A stretch of 64,000 nucleotides of DNA, taken from assembly GCA_964567995.1 (NCBI GenBank), contig CAZMOB010000003.1:166493-230492 (forward strand), given 5' to 3'. Position numbers and translations under genes: made by a program. Positions 50,135 to 58,688 of the stretch are shown one piece after another (positions within the stretch are counted from its first letter, which is position 1; every line of letters starts with the position of its first letter). Under the pieces are notes generated by a model. That model saw nothing but the letters and a program-made list of their open reading frames with translations, was not told where the DNA came from and did not search any database. The stretch comes from JAGOTP01 sp964567995 (GTDB lineage: Bacteria; Patescibacteriota; Patescibacteriia; 2-12-FULL-60-25).

Positions 50135-51667
50135 ATGAAAAAAGCTCTTCTCGCCGTGCTCGTTCTTTTACTCATCGTGGCGGGATTCAGTGCTTGGTTG
50201 TGGAAGCTGGGAGCGCCGCCAACGCTTGCCGCCTCCGTGGCTCGTCTAGATGCCATCGAAGGGACCGTCGAGACTCGTACGGAGGCAACCGGTCCTTGGG
50301 TCACGGCGAACAACGGACAGCTGATCCAAGCTGGGACCCATATTCGAACGGGAGCGGATGGAAGCGTCACCTTTACCGTTTCTGGCGTGAGCCAAACCCG
50401 TTTGAGCACCAGCACGGAGATCAGCATCGATACCCTTGTACTTCCACAAAGTACCGACACAAAAAGCCAGACCGGAATCACCCTTCTCACTGGCCGCACC
50501 TGGTCCCGTATTGTCCGTCTGCTCGAACTAGACAGCTCCTACACCGTCACCACGGATGATGTGGTTGCTACGGTTCGCGGTACAGCCTTCGAAACAGCGC
50601 GTCTCCCAGGACAAGAAACCTGGATCGCTGTGTATGACGGAAAAGTGAAAGCCGCCGATCGGGTCATGGAAAAAGGCACGGGCATGATGCGGAAGGCGAA
50701 GGGAACATGGCAATTCGTAAGTTCAACCAAGGAGGTCCCACAAAATCAGGCCTGGATTGAAACAAACGTCGAAACGGACAAAGTCTTTTTGAAAGAAACA
50801 CAGGAACAGATCAAACAAGACCTGACCGAGCAACTTCCCAAAGGCTACGCGATGTTCGGGGGTCCGGCAGAACGTTTGCATATGGCACTTACCCCTGAAG
50901 CACAAAAACCGGGCTTGGCAGATCAGTATCTTGGTCGTCGATTAACGTGGGCGAATGTCTTGGAAGAACAAGGTGATACCAAGCGTGCCGAAGAAGAATT
51001 GGGACGAGTCAAACGCGAGATGCAAGCGTGGACACAGCAAACTCCACCCGAAGTACAAGACCGACTTTTCCCGCGGACTATGCTCCAAGGCAGCGTTCTG
51101 TACCATGATGCCCCGACCGAACCTGCGAATTTCTTCTTGAAAGAAACGATTGATACACGAAAAGCCTTGGAGCCGGCTATTCAACTGCGACCGATCGATT
51201 CGGATCGCCGCATGTTGCAAGAACCAGCTCAACCACTCCAACCGCTCGTCCGACCACCAACGGAGGAACAACTACAAATCCAAACTCAACCACCCGCTTC
51301 ATCGACCGTTTTTGTTCCTTCAGGAGTCCTGCAAGAGAGACCACGGGAACAACCGCTCCTCACCGCCCAACCAACAGACCGACCAACCGATCAGCCGATT
51401 CCCGTAAATCTCATTCTGTTCTCTCCACGAACGATGCTTCGCTTCCGAGAAGCTGCACCGATCATGGCGACCATAAACTATTCAAATGGCAGTCGCCGGG
51501 ACGTAACGCTGCTCGTGACGCTCACTTCCTCAGATCCATCGCTAGGCCTTGTGTTAGGCAATACGTTTCAAGCAAACGATCGACCCGGTCGAGTACAGGT
51601 GACGGCCAGCTATCGTGAAAATGGGGTCAGTGTGATTGAGAGTCTGACGTTCGATATTCAACCTTGA
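50135..51667 (+). CDS. FecR-domain membrane-anchored protein
   Basis: 510 residues. Signal anchor at 3-24 (ALLAVLVLLLIVAGFSAWLW). A FecR-type beta-helix domain at about 35-180 (ARLDAIEGTVETR, NNGQLIQAGTHIRTGADGS, VATVRGTAFET) includes the characteristic VRGTxF. The middle is helical; residues about 340-430 are Pro/Gln-rich; the last 80 look like a bacterial Ig-like domain (PIMATINYSNGSRRDVTLLV). It precedes the CHASE2 adenylate cyclase by 10 bases, so the two likely form a sensor pair. TACGAT lies nine bases before the ATG. Confidence 0.87.
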   Translation: MKKALLAVLVLLLIVAGFSAWLWKLGAPPTLAASVARLDAIEGTVETRTEATGPWVTANNGQLIQAGTHIRTGADGSVTFTVSGVSQTRLSTSTEISIDTLVLPQSTDTKSQTGITLLTGRTWSRIVRLLELDSSYTVTTDDVVATVRGTAFETARLPGQETWIAVYDGKVKAADRVMEKGTGMMRKAKGTWQFVSSTKEVPQNQAWIETNVETDKVFLKETQEQIKQDLTEQLPKGYAMFGGPAERLHMALTPEAQKPGLADQYLGRRLTWANVLEEQGDTKRAEEELGRVKREMQAWTQQTPPEVQDRLFPRTMLQGSVLYHDAPTEPANFFLKETIDTRKALEPAIQLRPIDSDRRMLQEPAQPLQPLVRPPTEEQLQIQTQPPASSTVFVPSGVLQERPREQPLLTAQPTDRPTDQPIPVNLILFSPRTMLRFREAAPIMATINYSNGSRRDVTLLVTLTSSDPSLGLVLGNTFQANDRPGRVQVTASYRENGVSVIESLTFDIQP

Positions 51668-51677
51668 TCGCTCATCT

Positions 51678-53660
51678 ATGAAATCTCGTTTTCTTGTACC
51701 CGTTGCGTTGGGAGCGGCGGTCGGTTGTATCGGAGCGATTGGTTTGATCGTCGGTGTATTTGGAAACTCTAGCGCTCGTCTCAGCGATCGCTTGTTTTTG
51801 TCTCGTGACACTGATCCGCGCATTGTGATCGTCGCGATCGACGACGCGTCACTCGAACGGATCGGTCGTTGGCCCTGGCCACGTGCCACTCATGCTACGT
51901 TAATCCAACAGCTCAAAACGGCTGGCGTCAAAACCATTGGGTATGACGTGAACTTCCCGGAAGCGAGCACGACCAGCGATGATGAAGCACTCGCCACAGC
52001 GCTCCAAAACGCCGGAAGCGCCGTACTTCCCATCGAGTTGCCTCTTGAACGGAAAGACAACGTACTCACCTACGATCCTCAACGCGTCGTTCGCCCACTT
52101 CCACTCTTTTTGCGAAACGCGCAAGCAAGCGGCCACTCAAATACTCCGCTCGATGATGACGGCGTCGTGCGCCGAATCCCGCTGACCGTCGCCGCCCCAG
52201 ATGGTTCACCGATTCCAGCCTTTGCCTATGCTGTTGGTTCCGTCACCGGGCTCACACCTCGCCTAGAAGACATCTCTCGAGAAGAATATGGCTTGGTTCG
52301 CATCCATTTCCCCGGCGCACCTCGTACGAACTTCCTCACGATCTCAGCTGCAGATGTCATCCAAGGCACAGCCGACCTCACAAAGCTCAAAGACAAAGTT
52401 GTGTTTATCGGGGCAACCGCCCATGACTTACACGACGAATACTACACTCCCACCTCTCGTCGCCTACCGATGAGTGGCGTCGAAATCCACGCGTCTTTCC
52501 TCGATACACTTTCGCAACGCGCGTGGCTCCGACCAGTCCCGATCCTCCTCCAAGCGCTGATGCTCGTCTTAGCCGGGCTTCTGCTTGGTCTCTTCATCCC
52601 TCACGTTCGACCACGAACCAGCGTTCTCACAACACTCGGTTTCTGGATCGCGTGGATGGTCACGGGATTCGTCCTCTTTGATCAAGGATACGTCCTGAAT
52701 CTGCTCTGGCCGACCTTGATCGTGATGTTCGGGTATCTCATTCTCAGTGTTGAACGCTGGAAGAGTAGTGAACGGTCTAAGAGTGAACTGCGTAGCTTAT
52801 TTGGGCGTTACGTTTCCCCAGCCGTTTTAGAAACGCTCCTTCAAAATCCCTCCGCTGTTCAATTAGGAGGGGAGAAACGTTCGATGACCGTTCTCTTCTC
52901 CGATCTGCGAGGCTTTACCAGTCTGTCTGAAGGTTTGGCCCCAGAAGAACTCATCACCGTACTCAACACCTATCTCACCGCGATGACAGATATCGTCTTC
53001 GCGCAGGCGGGTGTGCTCGACAAATATATTGGTGATGCGGTCATGGCTTTTTGGAATGCACCACTTGATCAGCCCAATCATCCAGTCCAGGCGGCGCAAA
53101 CTGCACTCCAGATGCGCGACACGCTCCACAAACTCAATCGAGAAAATGCCTTTGGCACGAATCGTATTCTGAACCTTGGGATTGGTCTGAATACCGGAGA
53201 AATGGTCGTCGGCAATGTCGGCAGCAACGCTCGCCATGACTATACCGTCATCGGTGATAATGTGAACTTGGCCAGCCGCGTGGAGGGCTTGAACAAGGAA
53301 TATGGAACGGAAATTCTCGTGACTGAGGCGACCGCTCAACAACTTGGTACGAGCTATTTGCTCCGCAAAGTGGATGTGGTTGCTGTCAAAGGGAAAAATA
53401 CTGCCGTCGGATTGTATGAATTGGTGAATCCAATCGCCAAGGCAACACAAGAACAAGTTGGTCTCGTTCAACGCTTTGAACAGGCTTTGAACCTGTATAC
53501 ATCTCGTTCCTTCGAGGAAGCAGGAAAAATCTGTGACGCTATCCTCGTGACAACCCCAAATGACGGTCCCACAGAGACGCTCAAACAACGTATCCAACAA
53601 TTGATCGACCAACCGCCAGCGGCAGATTGGAATGGGACGTGGGTGATGACGAAAAAATAA
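51678..53660 (+). CDS. CHASE2-domain adenylate cyclase (class III)
   Basis: 660 residues. Membrane segment at 8-29; CHASE2 extracytoplasmic sensor at about 35-275 (VIVAIDDASLERIGRWPWPR, GVEIHASFLDTL); three membrane helices at about 287-355. Class III cyclase domain at about 400-585 has metal Asp409 (FSDLRGFT) and Asp453 (YIGDAVMAFW), purine-specifying Lys449 and Thr in DYTVIGD, and transition-state Asn530/Arg534 (NVNLASR). That set predicts cAMP production. A TPR-like tail (RFEQALNLYTSRSFEEAGKI) follows. It is coupled to the FecR gene. No cAMP receptor is in the window. Confidence 0.94.
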   Translation: MKSRFLVPVALGAAVGCIGAIGLIVGVFGNSSARLSDRLFLSRDTDPRIVIVAIDDASLERIGRWPWPRATHATLIQQLKTAGVKTIGYDVNFPEASTTSDDEALATALQNAGSAVLPIELPLERKDNVLTYDPQRVVRPLPLFLRNAQASGHSNTPLDDDGVVRRIPLTVAAPDGSPIPAFAYAVGSVTGLTPRLEDISREEYGLVRIHFPGAPRTNFLTISAADVIQGTADLTKLKDKVVFIGATAHDLHDEYYTPTSRRLPMSGVEIHASFLDTLSQRAWLRPVPILLQALMLVLAGLLLGLFIPHVRPRTSVLTTLGFWIAWMVTGFVLFDQGYVLNLLWPTLIVMFGYLILSVERWKSSERSKSELRSLFGRYVSPAVLETLLQNPSAVQLGGEKRSMTVLFSDLRGFTSLSEGLAPEELITVLNTYLTAMTDIVFAQAGVLDKYIGDAVMAFWNAPLDQPNHPVQAAQTALQMRDTLHKLNRENAFGTNRILNLGIGLNTGEMVVGNVGSNARHDYTVIGDNVNLASRVEGLNKEYGTEILVTEATAQQLGTSYLLRKVDVVAVKGKNTAVGLYELVNPIAKATQEQVGLVQRFEQALNLYTSRSFEEAGKICDAILVTTPNDGPTETLKQRIQQLIDQPPAADWNGTWVMTKK

Positions 53661-53674
53661 CCGGGAGAAATACC

Positions 53675-53737
53675 TTAAAAAAACCGAACACCCCGCCAGA
53701 CGAGGCCGACGAGGAGGTCGGTGTCCGATGGGGTGTA
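53675..53737 (-). terminator. Terminator of the sigma-factor gene
   Basis: On the minus strand ACACCCC pairs with GGGGTGT, enclosing CCGAC/GTCGG, followed by TCGGTTTTTTT; 3 bases after the stop. Confidence 0.82.
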
Positions 53738-53739
53738 TG

Positions 53740-54771
53740 TTAAGCAGCGAGGAGACGTCTAACCTCCCGCTCTTGAGCTTCCGTCATGTGACTAAGACCT
53801 TCGAGTACATCGAGCGGATAACGCGCCACGACCTGACCAGCAACCGCCTGACGCAGTTCACCGACTTTGAGGCTGAGCTTATCTTCGATCAGTTGACTCA
53901 GGACTTCGTCCGGCCGATTCGGACTTCTACTCAGGCGAAGATAGGCTTCGAGCACCCGCCGAGCCGCTGGACGAAGCTGAATCGGTTGAGCCAGAGGCGT
54001 CGGAACGACTGACTCAACCAAAGGCTCAGACCTCATGACCAGATCCGGCCACGGCTCCTGTTCGGGATGCGCTGCGAGCAGCTCTTCAAGCCGCTCACGC
54101 TGCGACACGAGATCTTCGAGCGTCGCCTGGTCCATCCGCATGTACGTACTGAGTCGCTTGAACGCCTTCGCCTCGATCTGACGAATACGTTCCTTGGTGA
54201 GACCGAACCGTTCGCCGAGCTCTTCGAGCGTGAAACACTCATCCGTCAGCAGCCTGAGCCGAATACGAACAATAAAAGCAACTTTAGCCGGAAAATGACT
54301 AATCCTCTGTTCCAGCCGCTCGATCATCTGGATGAGAAGACGATATCGCTCACGAGCTTCGACCAGCATCTCTGTACCGGAAGAGAACCCGAAGACCTCG
54401 GACATAAGATAGTCACCAGAAGCGTGAACAGGGCTCGGATGATCCAGGGAAAAGCCTGAACGATACTCGACGAGGAACTGCAGTGCCTCTTCCACGTCGT
54501 CCACGGTCAGGTCCTTCATAGTTTTAAGGCCATATGCACAGATACGCGCATGAAGCTCTTCAGGAGTCGGATCAGGTACACCAAACGAAAAGGCTTCTGC
54601 CTCGGCCCGTCGGACCAATCTAAGCAGGTAGCCGTATTCCTTCGGAACCTGACCGGGGCTGAACACTCCGGCCGCAGCGAGAGCCGTAATCGTCACTGAA
54701 CGGATACAGATACGAGCATACGTACTGAATCGAGTCTCCTTCGTCAGATCAAACCCTTCCACTGCCTTCAT
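53740..54771 (-). CDS. Sigma-70 factor, downstream part (regions 2.3-4 plus extension), out of frame with 54771-55049
   Basis: 343 residues beginning MKAVEGFDLTKETRFSTYAR, the region 2.2-2.4 sequence that recognises the -10 box. Region 3 follows at about 130-170 and region 4 with the helix-turn-helix at about 185-225 (FTLEELGERFGLTKERIRQIE). A further 110 residues with a Pro linker and a small helical domain are not typical of sigma-70. Regions 1.2-2.1 are in the preceding frame. A -1 shift in a G5 run (54782-54786) would join them as EGGFGLMKAVEGFD, matching the conserved spacing exactly. Alternatively translation restarts at the TGATG overlap. Confidence 0.85.
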   Translation of the reverse strand: MKAVEGFDLTKETRFSTYARICIRSVTITALAAAGVFSPGQVPKEYGYLLRLVRRAEAEAFSFGVPDPTPEELHARICAYGLKTMKDLTVDDVEEALQFLVEYRSGFSLDHPSPVHASGDYLMSEVFGFSSGTEMLVEARERYRLLIQMIERLEQRISHFPAKVAFIVRIRLRLLTDECFTLEELGERFGLTKERIRQIEAKAFKRLSTYMRMDQATLEDLVSQRERLEELLAAHPEQEPWPDLVMRSEPLVESVVPTPLAQPIQLRPAARRVLEAYLRLSRSPNRPDEVLSQLIEDKLSLKVGELRQAVAGQVVARYPLDVLEGLSHMTEAQEREVRRLLAA

Positions 54772-55049
54772 CAGACCGAAACCCCCTCGATCAGCAGCTC
54801 AGTCAAAGACAGACCCAGTCCTCGATACCGGTACGCCATCTTAAGAACGAGTCGCATGTTGCCGTAGACCAGCCGGTCCCTCGCCATCCGACGAGCCGCC
54901 TCTCCTTCACTCTGTCGGTATCGTTCAAACAGGGGGAGATAGTCTTTGGGCTCTTTCAAGACAGGAAACGCATCGAACGGTCGCATGAACTGCGCGACTT
55001 CCGTTCGTTCATCGTGAGACAGAGTCGTAGCGATGTCTCGTCCCCACAT
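54771..55049 (-). CDS. Sigma-70 factor, upstream part (regions 1.2-2.1), ends at frameshift
   Basis: 92 residues. Region 1.2 is at about 10-55 and the start of region 2 (YGNMRLVLKMAYRYRGLGL, SLTELLIEG) at about 62-89, equivalent to the core-binding NLRLVVxIAxxYxxRGLxLxDLIQEG segment. The frame then leaves the sigma sequence (VSV, stop). ATG 55049 follows GAGGAGGGC. The stop TGA overlaps the ATG of the next frame (TGATG). Whether this is a programmed frameshift, a split gene or a true one-base deletion cannot be told from one sequence. Confidence 0.85.
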   Translation of the reverse strand: MWGRDIATTLSHDERTEVAQFMRPFDAFPVLKEPKDYLPLFERYRQSEGEAARRMARDRLVYGNMRLVLKMAYRYRGLGLSLTELLIEGVSV

Positions 55050-55099
55050 GTTCTCGCCCTCCTCGTGATTGTTGATGAGATCTTAAAAGGTGCCTACAA

Positions 55100-55128
55100 A
55101 CCTCACCTGTTTCTGGAAGAACTGTCAA
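55100..55128 (-). promoter_or_regulatory. Promoter of the sigma-factor gene
   Basis: On the minus strand: TTGACA, 17-base spacer, TGAGGT; about 50-base leader. Confidence 0.6.
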
Positions 55129-55138
55129 CGAAAGGGAC

Positions 55139-55792
55139 TCACTTTTTATCCGAGCCTGTCTTTTTGATATCCGCCTTCAACCGCTTGATATCCGTTACAG
55201 TTCCTCGAAACACCCAATCGTCCCCTTTGCTGAGTTGATCACAAAGCTCCAAATACTCCTCATGAGTCTTGATCAAATTCAAGTCGAGCGTCTTGGCTAA
55301 CGCTTGCAGTACCTTCAAATCTGCCCCTTCCTTCTTCCGCGTGGTCATCCGCTCTAACTCGATATAGGAGAGCTTGCTCGGAACCGCTGATACGATCGAA
55401 ACGGTAATCGTTCCTTTTTTGAAATTTTCCGTTTGCCGTGATCCAACCTTACTCATAAGCGGCATCGTGGCGTACGATTGAGCGAATTTAAGCATATCGA
55501 CAAGTGACACAGGAACGCTTGTTTCTATCCGATTGGCCGCGCTCGTTCTTCCCACCTTCGTCACGACCTCGGCTTTTCCATTGGTAACTCGACAACGAAT
55601 ATCGACTTCATCTTTCTTTCCTTCATCCCAATTCAACCCGGAAGCCGAAACGGTTCCAAAGAACATCACCATGGTTCGGCGCGTTTTTGAAACACTCTTA
55701 AAACCTAAACTCAGCAATGTTTTTCCTAATGCCGGAATACTCTTTGGATCGATAACCGCACGAATTTCCAGTTCAATCGGATGTTCAGACAT
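55139..55792 (-). CDS. CYTH-like domain protein
   Basis: 217 residues. The N-terminal IELEIRAVI gives the CYTH ExExK/R signature (E7, E9, R11), followed by DIRCRVTNGKAEVVTKVGR and YIELERM, which fit the alternating charged strands of the triphosphate tunnel. CYTH proteins hydrolyse triphosphates (thiamine-PPP, polyphosphate) or make cAMP (class IV cyclase). The match is partial and the exact activity open. It lies upstream of the sigma gene on the same strand with a separate promoter between. Confidence 0.68.
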   Translation of the reverse strand: MSEHPIELEIRAVIDPKSIPALGKTLLSLGFKSVSKTRRTMVMFFGTVSASGLNWDEGKKDEVDIRCRVTNGKAEVVTKVGRTSAANRIETSVPVSLVDMLKFAQSYATMPLMSKVGSRQTENFKKGTITVSIVSAVPSKLSYIELERMTTRKKEGADLKVLQALAKTLDLNLIKTHEEYLELCDQLSKGDDWVFRGTVTDIKRLKADIKKTGSDKK

Positions 55793-55884
55793 ATGATCGC
55801 TACTCTACTCTTCCGGGTTCCCGAGGAGCAAGAACGGCCCCCTCTATTGCTCAATTCGGCGAGCCGTTCCATGATTGGAAGTAT

Positions 55885-56538
55885 ATGACCTTTTCCTCAC
55901 GTGCTTCATTCGCTGTGTCGCTAGTCGCCGCGCTCGCTCTTTTTGGAGCTGGTTGCGCCAGTTCATCCCCTTCTTCCAACAATGGGACGCCCTCTACTTC
56001 CACGACAACCAATCCCGTACCAACGACCCCTCCTTCAGGAGCGAATGGAGGCGAACTGCCTAGCACGATCTCAACTTCCAGTACACTTGATACAACGGGC
56101 TGGCAAACGTACGAAAATAAAACCCTCAAATTCTCCTTTAAATATCCTCTTAAAGGTTCATTCGCACCGGAGTTCTCCGTAAAGCTCCTCCCGCTCACAA
56201 GCGCTGAAATTGAAAACGACTGTACAAAATCAACCGGTCTCCCACAGGCGACCCAGCAACGACTCACAGTGAACGGAACGACCTTTTGCCGCACCAACAC
56301 CCTCGAAGGCGCCGCTGGGAGCACCTACAACCAAGACGCATGGGTCACAAAAACGGAAAAATGGTACGCCATCATCACCTTTACGAAACGCTATGTGACC
56401 GATCCACGTATCATTGCTGGTTGTGAAGAAGGCGGAGCGAACACCGCTCAAGCCCGTTGCCGACCATTTGACGTGAACGGCTATCACCAGCAATTAGAAG
56501 GGATCATGTCGACCTTTCAATTCCCAGCTGCCTCTTAG
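55885..56538 (+). CDS. Lipoprotein, hypothetical, 217 aa
   Basis: Signal peptide with hydrophobic FAVSLVAALALFGAGC and lipobox FGAGC (Cys24), a Ser/Pro/Thr-rich linker (about 25-65), then a compact outside domain (TLKFSFKYPLKGSFAPEF, KWYAIITFTKRY) with cysteines in NDC, FCRTN, AGCEEGG and ARCRP, probably two disulfides. It resembles the PsbP-like/envelope lipoproteins seen in many reduced bacteria. No operon partner. A strong hairpin follows. Confidence 0.8.
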   Translation: MTFSSRASFAVSLVAALALFGAGCASSSPSSNNGTPSTSTTTNPVPTTPPSGANGGELPSTISTSSTLDTTGWQTYENKTLKFSFKYPLKGSFAPEFSVKLLPLTSAEIENDCTKSTGLPQATQQRLTVNGTTFCRTNTLEGAAGSTYNQDAWVTKTEKWYAIITFTKRYVTDPRIIAGCEEGGANTAQARCRPFDVNGYHQQLEGIMSTFQFPAAS

Positions 56539-56555
56539 ACAATCTGAAGAGAGGA

Positions 56556-56584
56556 ACCGTCCGGGAAGGCTCCTCCCGGACGGT
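56556..56584. terminator. Shared terminator between convergent genes
   Basis: ACCGTCCGGGA-aggctcc-TCCCGGACGGT, located between the stop codons of the 55885 (plus) and 56584 (minus) genes. Confidence 0.75.
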
Positions 56585-56787
56585 TAAGGTGAAGGTTTGG
56601 CATCAGGAGACGGCAGGTATTTGACGTCGACGACGTACACCAGCTGACGCAGGTGAATGTCACGGGTTTGGGTACGGATCTGCAGCGGCGAACGTACATA
56701 GATCGCGGCCAGAAACACACTCATCGCGACCCCGAGCGCGATCTGCGCGACCTGAAAGAACTCCCGGCCATCCAGCTTCCGGTTCAT
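56584..56787 (-). CDS. Small single-pass membrane protein, 67 aa
   Basis: ATG 56787 (MNRKLDGREFFQ), with AGAAAGAAG upstream, then one membrane segment at about 13-31 (VAQIALGVAMSVFLAAIYV) and a hydrophilic tail of 35 residues (RTQTRDIHLRQLVYVVDV) ending in Pro/Ser. TTGACA occurs about 70 bases upstream on the minus strand as a possible -35. A stable hairpin follows the stop. I do not recognise it; positive-inside charge suggests N-in topology. Confidence 0.6.
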   Translation of the reverse strand: MNRKLDGREFFQVAQIALGVAMSVFLAAIYVRSPLQIRTQTRDIHLRQLVYVVDVKYLPSPDAKPSP

Positions 56788-56865
56788 CACAACTTCTTTC
56801 TGAGGAGAAGAGATCCTCTCTCTACTCCGTTGTCTGAAATCGTGCTTGCTGTCAAGAGAAAAAGT

Positions 56866-57648
56866 TCACGATTGGTCCTCAGCTCGCTTCCAAAAAATCA
56901 AAAAGATACTTCGTAACATTTCAACGATGAATTGATCTTCAATGAGCAAGACGAGTGGCGTATTTGGTTGCATGATAAAAGCTGTTCGGGTTGATGCTTG
57001 AAAGGACGTAATGAACGGAACCATTTCTTTCAAAAAGCGAATTTCGCGTCCTTCACTCGCTGGACGATCCTTCATCCACTGCGCCATTTTTCCTGGAAAT
57101 AGCAGGGCTCTAAGTTTGATTCCGCGAGAGATACGCTCCCCTGCTGAAGCATAGTATTCTTTTTCACCGACAGCCTCTACATATTTCTCCATATCGCCAA
57201 ATAACAACACTTCTTCTCCATCATCATAGACCCGACGAAAGGCTTCCGTAACCTGCGCTCCATTATCGAGCACACGAATCTTGGTCGGCATATCTCCTTG
57301 ATGGTAGTTCGCCAAGAGATCGGGCAAGGCTTCATTAAATTGATAGGCCATTTCTCCAATATCACGCCGCTTTTGATCCAACTTATTCCGTAGGACATTG
57401 GGTGATTCGACTGAAAAGGTACGCGCATACCGTTTTCGCTTGGAAAATTGAGCTAATCCATGCGCTTCCAAACTCGCAATCAGTTTATAAATGTTCGGGG
57501 GAGAAATGGTGAGATGCTCAGCGAGAATTGCAATACTTACCGGACCGAGAGCCAGGGAATAGGTATAGAGATCTATCTCTTGCTCCTTTAAGCCAAGCTC
57601 CAAAAGGAGTGGTTTAAGCTTCCGTTTAATTTCCTGTTGCGTTAACAT
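56866..57648 (-). CDS. TrmB-family transcriptional regulator
   Basis: 260 residues. N-terminal winged helix-turn-helix at about 18-80 (ELGLKEQEIDLYTYSLAL, SIAILAEHLTISPPNIYKLI, SLEAHGLAQF), followed by a short coiled linker (LDQKRRDIGEMAYQF) and the C-terminal effector domain at about 120-255 (IRVLDNGAQVTEAFRRVYDDG, EVLLFGD, IKLRALLFPG). TrmB proteins are best known as sugar-responsive regulators in archaea but also occur in bacteria. The upstream region is very AT-rich and probably contains its operator. No transporter is adjacent, so the ligand is unknown. Confidence 0.87.
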   Translation of the reverse strand: MLTQQEIKRKLKPLLLELGLKEQEIDLYTYSLALGPVSIAILAEHLTISPPNIYKLIASLEAHGLAQFSKRKRYARTFSVESPNVLRNKLDQKRRDIGEMAYQFNEALPDLLANYHQGDMPTKIRVLDNGAQVTEAFRRVYDDGEEVLLFGDMEKYVEAVGEKEYYASAGERISRGIKLRALLFPGKMAQWMKDRPASEGREIRFLKEMVPFITSFQASTRTAFIMQPNTPLVLLIEDQFIVEMLRSIFLIFWKRAEDQS

Positions 57649-57924
57649 AAAAATACATCATTATTATACTAAGTATATAATTTGATTAGAAAAATATCAA
57701 ATATGCTCATAAATACTTGATAAAGTATCCGGTATGTTCTACAAATTTATATACTCTTTGGAAATTTTGAGTTGAGCAATACCGTTTTCGTACTGCATTG
57801 AAAATGGCCTATCGCAGCTCATACCTGAACTTCGATAGGCCGCGTTCAACGAGATGATCCAGCGCTGAGGGATAGTCCCAAAGACAGGTTATCTGCGGCC
57901 AACGTGAAAGCAAGAAGGTTCTCT
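57649..57924. other. AT-rich intergenic region with hairpin
   Basis: Divergent region between the TrmB-type regulator and the 57925 orphan. The first 120 bases are almost pure A/T with TATACTAAGTATATAA near the regulator start, a likely autoregulatory site. GGCCTATCG/CGATAGGCC at 57806-57841 forms a hairpin with an 18-base loop in the leader of the rightward gene. TTGAGT with TACTGC around 57770-57796 may be its promoter. Confidence 0.5.
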
Positions 57925-58569
57925 ATGAGGAAGATGACTCTGTTTGAGCGGAGCCTCATGCAGGCCGGGGCGACCGAAGAGGAGATCCTGTGGGCGAAGA
58001 TCAATCCAGTGAGTGTGGTCGAGCTCATCAAGAAACAGCGGGCGATCACGGCCGGTGTACGACGTGGGGTCTTCCGGGTCGACATCCTCTCGGATGCGGA
58101 GATCTCATTCAGGGGGCGGATCGATGCAGGGGGCTACGATCAAGTGCTGCCTGAGGAGCTCTACCGGACGCATCACCAGAACAAGGGTGGGGTATGGGTA
58201 CTGGAAGGGTATTCGGTAGATATCGAATTCATCTCGGGGCTGTCGATGCAAGCGCGATTCGGGTCACTCGGGTATTTCTCCGGTGAAGATGCTCGCGAAC
58301 AGCTCGCCGCACGGGGCTACAGGAGCGTGACGACTCCTGAGTTCCTTGCTCTCGGCGCTGCGCATCGAGAAGAGCAGAAGAAGTACCTGATTACATCAGC
58401 CGAAGGGAGCATCCTCTATGGCCACGAGCCCGAGTCTCGTTACGGCGGCGATCGTAAGGCATACCTCTCGCTCAATTACAGGAAGACTGACCGAATTCTC
58501 AGCCTCGATAAGTGCATCGGCTGGGATCGCGAAACACGCTTCGCCGTCGTGAAGCTCAACTCTCGCTGA
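57925..58569 (+). CDS. Hypothetical protein, 214 aa
   Basis: I do not recognise this protein. ATG 57925 has AGAAGG six bases upstream; a GTG at 57904 is in frame but less well placed. It is soluble, with a helical N-terminus (TLFERSLMQAGATEEEIL, VVELIKKQRAI) and a beta-rich remainder (GVFRVDILSDAEISFRGRI, VWVLEGYSVDIEFISGL, EGSILYGHEPESRYGGD). No motif is assignable. It has an own terminator and GC-rich codons; it faces away from the TrmB-type regulator, which could control it. Confidence 0.7.
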   Translation: MRKMTLFERSLMQAGATEEEILWAKINPVSVVELIKKQRAITAGVRRGVFRVDILSDAEISFRGRIDAGGYDQVLPEELYRTHHQNKGGVWVLEGYSVDIEFISGLSMQARFGSLGYFSGEDAREQLAARGYRSVTTPEFLALGAAHREEQKKYLITSAEGSILYGHEPESRYGGDRKAYLSLNYRKTDRILSLDKCIGWDRETRFAVVKLNSR

Positions 58570-58576
58570 CTCGCCC

Positions 58577-58612
58577 CTCCCGTCGGGAAACAATAGACGG
58601 GAATCCCTTTTA
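58577..58612 (+). terminator. Terminator of the 57925 orphan
   Basis: TCCCGTC pairs with GACGGGA around an 11-base loop, then ATCCCTTTT. Confidence 0.7.
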
Positions 58613-58688
58613 CAACATCATCTGCGTGGTGTGGTGAAAGAGATGAAACATTACTCGCTCCAAAGACGAGTGATTTTGTTTGAATGGT

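Noticed and set aside
53740..55049. Simple pseudogene interpretation of the sigma factor
   Set aside because: It is not excluded, but both halves keep conserved regions, SD, promoter and terminator, with only one frame disruption located in a homopolymer.
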